DNA from: Bacillota bacterium
GTDB lineage: Bacteria > Bacillota > Dethiobacteria > Dethiobacterales > Dethiobacteraceae
Assembly: GCA_012800215.1 (NCBI GenBank)
Contig: JAAZJT010000131.1
Location: forward strand, 1-9,716
Direction: 5' to 3'
Length of the DNA: 9,716 nt
Within the stretch, counting starts at the first letter, position 1. Each line of letters starts with the position of its first letter. Below the pieces are notes generated by a model. The model was not told the origin of the DNA and made no database searches. It saw only the letters and a list, made by a program, of their open reading frames with translations. The position numbers were made by a program, and so were the translations under genes. Below are positions 5,709 through 9,716 of this stretch, in pieces.

Positions 5709-6776
5709 TTACTGTTTTTCTTGCAGCAATTCATTTAAAGCTAACATAAACTCATCAATAATTTTATCTTGTTTGACTTTTTTCAGGACTTTACCACGGC
5801 GGAAAATTAACCCTTCGTCCTTACCACCAGCCACACCCAAATCTGCTTCACGTGCCTCTCCTGGACCGTTAACGGCACAACCCATAACTGCTATTATCAG
5901 TGGCTCGGTAAGATCCTTTACTCGTTCTTCTATTTCCTGTGCCAATTCCTGCAGTTTTATCTGCGTACGTCCACAAGTGGGACAGGAAATAACACGTGGA
6001 CCAAACCGACGAATTCCGGCAGCCGTTAGAATTGTTTTTGCCACACGTATTTCCTCTTCTGGCGGTGCTGTTAAAGAAACACGCAATGTATCTCCCAAAC
6101 CATCAAGTAGGATTGCACCTATCCCCACTGCCGAATGGATTGTGCCACTGAAAAGCGAACCTGCTTCGGTTATGCCAATATGGTGAGGATAATTTACTTT
6201 TTCGGCCAATAACCGGTGGGCAGCAACGGTTAGGGGCACCGATGAGGCCTTTAAGGAAATTACCAGGTCATAAAACCCCATTGCTTCCACCATTTTAATA
6301 TAACCTAGGGCCGATTCCACCATTGCTTCTGCAGTTACCCCACCATATTTTTCGTAAATATTTTTCTCCAAAGAACCAGCATTAACACCAATACGTATGG
6401 AAACTTCTTTTTCTGCCGCCCGTGCTACCACTGCCGCTAATCTGTCCTTGCCACCAAGATTGCCAGGATTAATTCTTATTTTAGCTACACCGGCATCAAT
6501 GGCAGCTAATGCCAGGCGATAATTGAAATGAATATCTGCCACTATCGGTATAGGTGATTTAGCAACTAAAAAGGGCAAAGAGGCAGCAGCCTGCTCATCA
6601 GGAACAGCGACGCGTATTAACTCACAGCCCACTAGGGCTAAAGTGTTAATCTGCTGCAGAGTCGCTTCTGTATTGGCAGTGTTAGTATTAGTCATAGATT
6701 GTACAACCACAGGGGCGCCGCCGCCTATGGTTAAAGTGCCGACCCGAACGGCTCTTGTCTGGTTCCTTGTTATCAT
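5709..6776 (-). CDS. ispG: 4-hydroxy-3-methylbut-2-en-1-yl diphosphate synthase (GcpE)
   Basis: IspG reductively converts 2-C-methyl-erythritol-2,4-cyclodiphosphate to HMBPP, the next-to-last step of the MEP isoprenoid pathway, using a [4Fe-4S] cluster. The protein has 355 residues, the usual size of the short bacterial form. The TIM-barrel domain includes VVVQSMTNT (23-31), LIRVAVPD (53-60), PIVADIHFNYRLAL (77-90) and KIRINPGNLGG (99-109). The C-terminal cluster domain carries SCPTCGR (264-270) and MGCAVNGPGEA (298-308), supplying Cys265, Cys268, Cys300 and the fourth ligand Glu307. The ATG at 6776 follows AGAGGA with 6-7 bases of spacing, 15 bases after the rseP stop. I see no strong terminator directly behind the gene. 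In many Firmicutes proS, and often polC, lie between ispG and rimP; here neither does. Confidence 0.98.
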   Translation of the reverse strand: MITRNQTRAVRVGTLTIGGGAPVVVQSMTNTNTANTEATLQQINTLALVGCELIRVAVPDEQAAASLPFLVAKSPIPIVADIHFNYRLALAAIDAGVAKIRINPGNLGGKDRLAAVVARAAEKEVSIRIGVNAGSLEKNIYEKYGGVTAEAMVESALGYIKMVEAMGFYDLVISLKASSVPLTVAAHRLLAEKVNYPHHIGITEAGSLFSGTIHSAVGIGAILLDGLGDTLRVSLTAPPEEEIRVAKTILTAAGIRRFGPRVISCPTCGRTQIKLQELAQEIEERVKDLTEPLIIAVMGCAVNGPGEAREADLGVAGGKDEGLIFRRGKVLKKVKQDKIIDEFMLALNELLQEKQ

Positions 6777-6791
6777 AAAAATTCCTCTTAT

Positions 6792-7820
6792 CTAGAAAAT
6801 ATTTAAACGTACCAAATCTTTGTAGGCAATTACTACCGTTAATAAGATTAAAACTGTAAAACCTATAAAATGAATTAAAGATTCTTTTTGCGGGTCAACA
6901 GGACGTCCCCTTACTCCTTCAATCAGTAAAAATAATAGCCTACTGCCATCCAATGCGGGAATGGGTAAAAGATTTAAAAAACCAAGATTAAGGCTAATAA
7001 TAGCTGCCAAGGATAATAAATTCATTATTCCTGTACGGGCAACTTCACCTACCAGACTGATAATGCCCACCGGACCTACAATATCAGGTGCCATTCGACC
7101 GGAAACCATTTGAACCAGGCTGGAAGCCATAAAACGAATGAACCAAAAGGTTTGATCTATGCCCATCTTTACTGCAGGTAAAAAAGAATACAAACGTGTT
7201 TGTACTCCAATCCCAATTCGCCCTTCACCAGTTTCCGCATCACGGGCTGGAATAACTGTTACAGCAATCCTTTCCTGGTTGCGTTCATAAACAATTTCTA
7301 TTTGCTGCTCAGGATTGTTATGAATTAATGTAACTAATTCGTGCCAGTCCTCAACTTCCTCCCCTGCAATGGAAACAATTCTGTCACCTGGCTGCAGTCC
7401 CGCTTCTGCCGCCACACCATTTGGCAGCACCTCTCCTAAAACAGTTGAATCATAAACCGGGACGCCAAGAAAAGCAAAATATATAAAGAAAAACAAGATA
7501 ACAGCCAACAAAAAATTCATCAACGGCCCTGCCGCAATCACAACAAAACGCTGCCAAACAGATTTCATTTGGAAGCTATTTTCCTGTTCAACAGTTTCGT
7601 CTTCAGGATCCTCGCCAACAAGACGCACAAATCCACCCAGAGGAAATGCCCGCACTGAATAGACAGTATCTCCTGCTTCCCTTTTATAAATTCTTGGGCC
7701 GAAACCTATGGCAAACTCTATCACGCCTACACCCACTTTTTTAGCAACCAAAAAATGACCAAGTTCATGGAAAAAAATTAATACACCAAAGAAAATCACT
7801 GAAGCAATAAGGGTTAGCAT
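6792..7820 (-). CDS. rseP: Site-2 intramembrane metalloprotease RseP/RasP
   Basis: An integral membrane zinc protease that cleaves transmembrane segments of anti-sigma factors and signal peptide remnants; B. subtilis RasP is the counterpart. With the chosen start the protein has 342 residues. The first membrane segment carries the zinc motif HELGH (18-22). A second segment spans about 95-118, a PDZ domain about 125-190 (LPNGVAAEAGLQPGDRIVSI), then GPVGI (249-253), a third segment about 265-285 ending in the other catalytic motif NLLPIPALDG with Asp291, and a last segment about 312-330. The start ATG at 7820 has GAGGG 8 bases upstream and lies 4 bases after the dxr stop. The frame stays open to a TTG at 7844 inside dxr, but that would add eight charged residues before the membrane segment and bury the ribosome binding site. 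Confidence 0.96.
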   Translation of the reverse strand: MLTLIASVIFFGVLIFFHELGHFLVAKKVGVGVIEFAIGFGPRIYKREAGDTVYSVRAFPLGGFVRLVGEDPEDETVEQENSFQMKSVWQRFVVIAAGPLMNFLLAVILFFFIYFAFLGVPVYDSTVLGEVLPNGVAAEAGLQPGDRIVSIAGEEVEDWHELVTLIHNNPEQQIEIVYERNQERIAVTVIPARDAETGEGRIGIGVQTRLYSFLPAVKMGIDQTFWFIRFMASSLVQMVSGRMAPDIVGPVGIISLVGEVARTGIMNLLSLAAIISLNLGFLNLLPIPALDGSRLLFLLIEGVRGRPVDPQKESLIHFIGFTVLILLTVVIAYKDLVRLNIF

Positions 7821-7824
7821 TATT

Positions 7825-8985
7825 TCATCCCTCTTTCTTTGCAAGTTCTTGCACTTGGTGCCGAGCTTCCTGGTCTACTTCCTGTAGAGCGGCAAAATCA
7901 GGCATCTTAATTAATTTATGTTTATTCATAACAGCCTCAATTATACGAGGTATACTTAAAAAGCTGATGGCACCGTTAAGAAAAAGGCGTACAGCTTCTT
8001 CGTTAGCTGCATTCATTGCACAAGGCAAACTTCCGCCGGTCCTACCGGCTTCATAAGCAAGCCGGAGACAGGGGAAATTGTTCATATCAGGTGGCGCAAA
8101 ATGAAGAGAGTCAATGGCTTTCCAGTCAAGGCGCGGCGCCCGGCTGGAAAACCGTTTAGGGTAAGTTAAAGCATACTGAATAGGAACCTGCATATCAGGT
8201 GCTCCCAGTTGTGCCAATACTGCACCGTCCTGGAAAGCAACCATGGAATGAATAATACTTTCACGCTGCACGATAACTTTTATTTTCTCATAAGGAAGAG
8301 AAAAAAGCCAATGAGCTTCTATTACTTCCAGACCTTTATTCATCATAGTGGCCGAATCTATGCTAATCTTAGCACCCATTGACCAATTAGGATGATTTAA
8401 GGCTGCTTGTGGTGTAACCTCTGCTAATTCTAGAGGACTATAACCCCAAAAAGGCCCGCCTGAAGCTGTCAGAATAATGTGTTCAACGGCTTGCCCTTGT
8501 TGTCCCTGCAGGCATTGAAATATTGCTGAGTGTTCGCTATCTACAGGCAGTAAACAAGTCCCTTCGTTATTAGTGGCCAGCGGCATTACAAGATGTCCCC
8601 CTGCCACCAGGGATTCCTTATTTGCCAATGCCACAACCTTTCCTGCCTTTAGTGCAGCTAACGTAGGCCCAAGCCCAGCAAAACCTACAAGTGCATTTAG
8701 AATAAGCTCATGTTCCGAATCTGCTGCTAATTCAGCTAGAGCTGCGGGACCTGCAGCCACTTCCACCGGCAAATCACGGCAAAGTGCTTTTAGCTCTTGA
8801 TAAAGATCCTCAGCAGCAATTACCACTTTAGCCGGTTTATGGATGCGGGCTAACTGGGCTAAAGCTTTAACCTGCCGGTTAGCAGATAAACCATAGATCC
8901 GAAAAGATGCCTTATGTGCAGAAACTACAGACAAAGCCTGCTTGCCAATAGAGCCGGTAGCACCCAGTATGCTGATTGCTTTCAT
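7825..8985 (-). CDS. dxr: 1-deoxy-D-xylulose 5-phosphate reductoisomerase
   Basis: Dxr converts DXP to 2-C-methyl-D-erythritol 4-phosphate with NADPH and a divalent metal; it is the committed step of the MEP pathway and the fosmidomycin target. The protein has 386 residues, full length. The NADPH-binding start is LGATGSIGKQAL (7-18), followed by ALANKESLVAGG (119-130). Metal ligands are Asp149 and Glu151 in PVDSEHSA and Glu220 in NKGLEVIEAHW. Substrate motifs TASGGPF (173-179) and SMGAKISIDSATMMNKG (202-218) are intact, and the C-terminal helical domain includes PCAMNAANEEAV. The ATG at 8985 follows GGAGGG with about 8 bases of spacing, 16 bases after the cdsA stop. With ispG in the same run, two MEP steps are co-expressed next to cdsA, which is common in Firmicutes. 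Confidence 0.98.
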   Translation of the reverse strand: MKAISILGATGSIGKQALSVVSAHKASFRIYGLSANRQVKALAQLARIHKPAKVVIAAEDLYQELKALCRDLPVEVAAGPAALAELAADSEHELILNALVGFAGLGPTLAALKAGKVVALANKESLVAGGHLVMPLATNNEGTCLLPVDSEHSAIFQCLQGQQGQAVEHIILTASGGPFWGYSPLELAEVTPQAALNHPNWSMGAKISIDSATMMNKGLEVIEAHWLFSLPYEKIKVIVQRESIIHSMVAFQDGAVLAQLGAPDMQVPIQYALTYPKRFSSRAPRLDWKAIDSLHFAPPDMNNFPCLRLAYEAGRTGGSLPCAMNAANEEAVRLFLNGAISFLSIPRIIEAVMNKHKLIKMPDFAALQEVDQEARHQVQELAKKEG

Positions 8986-9001
8986 TAGCTAACCCTCCAT
9001 T

Positions 9002-9716
9002 CTAACAAAACAAGAAAAAATAGTATGCTGCAGGAACAGCAAAGAGAAGGCTGTCAAGTCGGTCCAGCACACCACCATGTCCGGGAAGAAAAGTACCCGA
9101 GTCCTTAGCATTGCACCATCTTTTAAAGGCAGATTCTGCCAAATCACCAGTTTGGCCAACCAGCGAAATAAAGACTCCAATAATTGCCGCCTGCAAACGA
9201 CTCATGCCTAGGAGGGGAGCAAGAAAAGTAAGAACGATACCGGCAAATAAAATTCCTCCTATAGCACCTTCTACCGACTTTTTGGGACTAACTGCTGGTA
9301 TTAATTTATGTTTTCCCAGAGTTAATCCACAAGCATAAGCTCCTGTATCAGAAGCCCAAGTGGCTAACAGTACACCTAAAAAGATGAAAAAACCGTTGTT
9401 TAGCGACCGCAGCCAGAAAAAATGCGCCAAAAGGCAAGTAATGTATAGTTTACCCCAAATTACCAGCATCAGTCCCTGAAAATTAAGGGGAAAAATAAGT
9501 ACGCCATAAATGTTAAGCAAAATAAAAAAGCAAACCAGCATAAACATTAACTCTGTTATATTTCCCTGATAAGCAGCGGTGAGTATTAAAAAGTTTCCAA
9601 GCATTCCAATTACAGCAAGATCTTTTCTTTCTAAACCCCCAAGATTATATAGCTCACGCAAAGCTAAAGTACTTATTACAATTATAAGTACATACAGCAT
9701 TAATCCTCCGCTCCAA
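9002..9716 (-). CDS. cdsA: Phosphatidate cytidylyltransferase CdsA (5' end beyond the window)
   Basis: CdsA makes CDP-diacylglycerol from phosphatidic acid and CTP, the branch point for membrane phospholipids. It is a multi-pass membrane protein. The visible 238 codons are a chain of hydrophobic segments ending in the family signature: ESAFKRWCNAKDSGTFLPGHGGVLDRLDS fills roughly residues 189-216 counted from the first ATG, with the conserved KD, LPGHGG and DRxDS. Earlier motifs ASDTGAYACG and SPKKSVEG are also typical. An ATG at 9700 with GGAGG nearby looks like a start, but the frame stays open to the edge, and the residues across it (WSGGLMLYVLIIVISTLALRE, given here to 9716) match the interior of the first membrane region of CdsA, where GG precedes a run ending in ALRE. 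I therefore treat the gene as cut at its 5' end, missing perhaps 20-25 residues. Confidence 0.94.
   Translation of the reverse strand, partial: WSGGLMLYVLIIVISTLALRELYNLGGLERKDLAVIGMLGNFLILTAAYQGNITELMFMLVCFFILLNIYGVLIFPLNFQGLMLVIWGKLYITCLLAHFFWLRSLNNGFFIFLGVLLATWASDTGAYACGLTLGKHKLIPAVSPKKSVEGAIGGILFAGIVLTFLAPLLGMSRLQAAIIGVFISLVGQTGDLAESAFKRWCNAKDSGTFLPGHGGVLDRLDSLLFAVPAAYYFFLFC

Noticed and set aside
5686..5720. A possible terminator right after ispG (CAAG/CTTG and CTGG/CCAG pairs)
   Set aside because: Stems of four base pairs with long loops and no U-run; too weak to support.
5773..6186. A 137-codon plus-strand open frame opposite ispG
   Set aside because: It lies wholly within the conserved ispG coding region, its translation is Ser/Arg/Pro-rich with no family resemblance, and no convincing ribosome binding site was seen; it is an antisense shadow.
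9002..9700. CdsA as a complete 232-residue protein starting at 9700
   Set aside because: The frame is open to the window edge and the sequence across the ATG aligns with the interior of the first membrane region of the family, so the start is probably outside the window.

Overview
The window is a compact block of housekeeping genes, all on the minus strand, from a low-to-moderate GC Gram-positive bacterium, most likely a member of the Clostridia. This rests on gene order (cdsA-dxr-rseP-ispG, then rimP-nusA-ylxR-ylxQ-infB-rbfA-nrnA), on the ylxR and ylxQ genes between nusA and infB, on a short NusA without the C-terminal repeats of enterobacteria, on DHH-type NrnA, and on strong GGAGG-type ribosome binding sites. 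The genus cannot be named from this stretch.

Reading in the direction of transcription (high to low coordinates), the first block is membrane and isoprenoid metabolism: cdsA (CDP-diacylglycerol synthesis, 5' end cut by the window edge), dxr (second step of the MEP isoprenoid pathway), rseP (site-2 membrane metalloprotease) and ispG (late iron-sulfur step of the MEP pathway). They are 4 to 16 bases apart and look co-transcribed.

A 178-base gap (5531-5708) separates the blocks. It holds a predicted extended -10 sigma-A promoter, a perfect 9-bp hairpin with a UUCG loop and a weak U-rich 3' flank, and a smaller stem around the rimP start. In Bacillus subtilis the equivalent operon is, as I recall, autoregulated by NusA-stimulated termination in its leader. 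The hairpin is placed and built to do the same here, but this is inference.

The second block is the transcription/translation operon: rimP (30S maturation), nusA (transcription elongation and termination), ylxR/rnpM (small RNA-binding protein), ylxQ (L7Ae-type K-turn binder), infB (initiation factor IF-2), rbfA (30S maturation) and nrnA (oligoribonuclease/pAp phosphatase, 3' end cut by the window edge). Four junctions overlap (nusA/ylxR, ylxR/ylxQ, ylxQ/infB, rbfA/nrnA), which suggests translational coupling. The oddest junction is ylxQ/infB: ylxQ runs 53 bases into infB, and a three-codon ORF with its own strong ribosome binding site ends three bases before the infB start.

I see no mobile element, CRISPR array, RNA gene, defence system or unknown gene. 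Apart from the two leader and junction features, this is an ordinary conserved region, and I do not find a new biological system in it.
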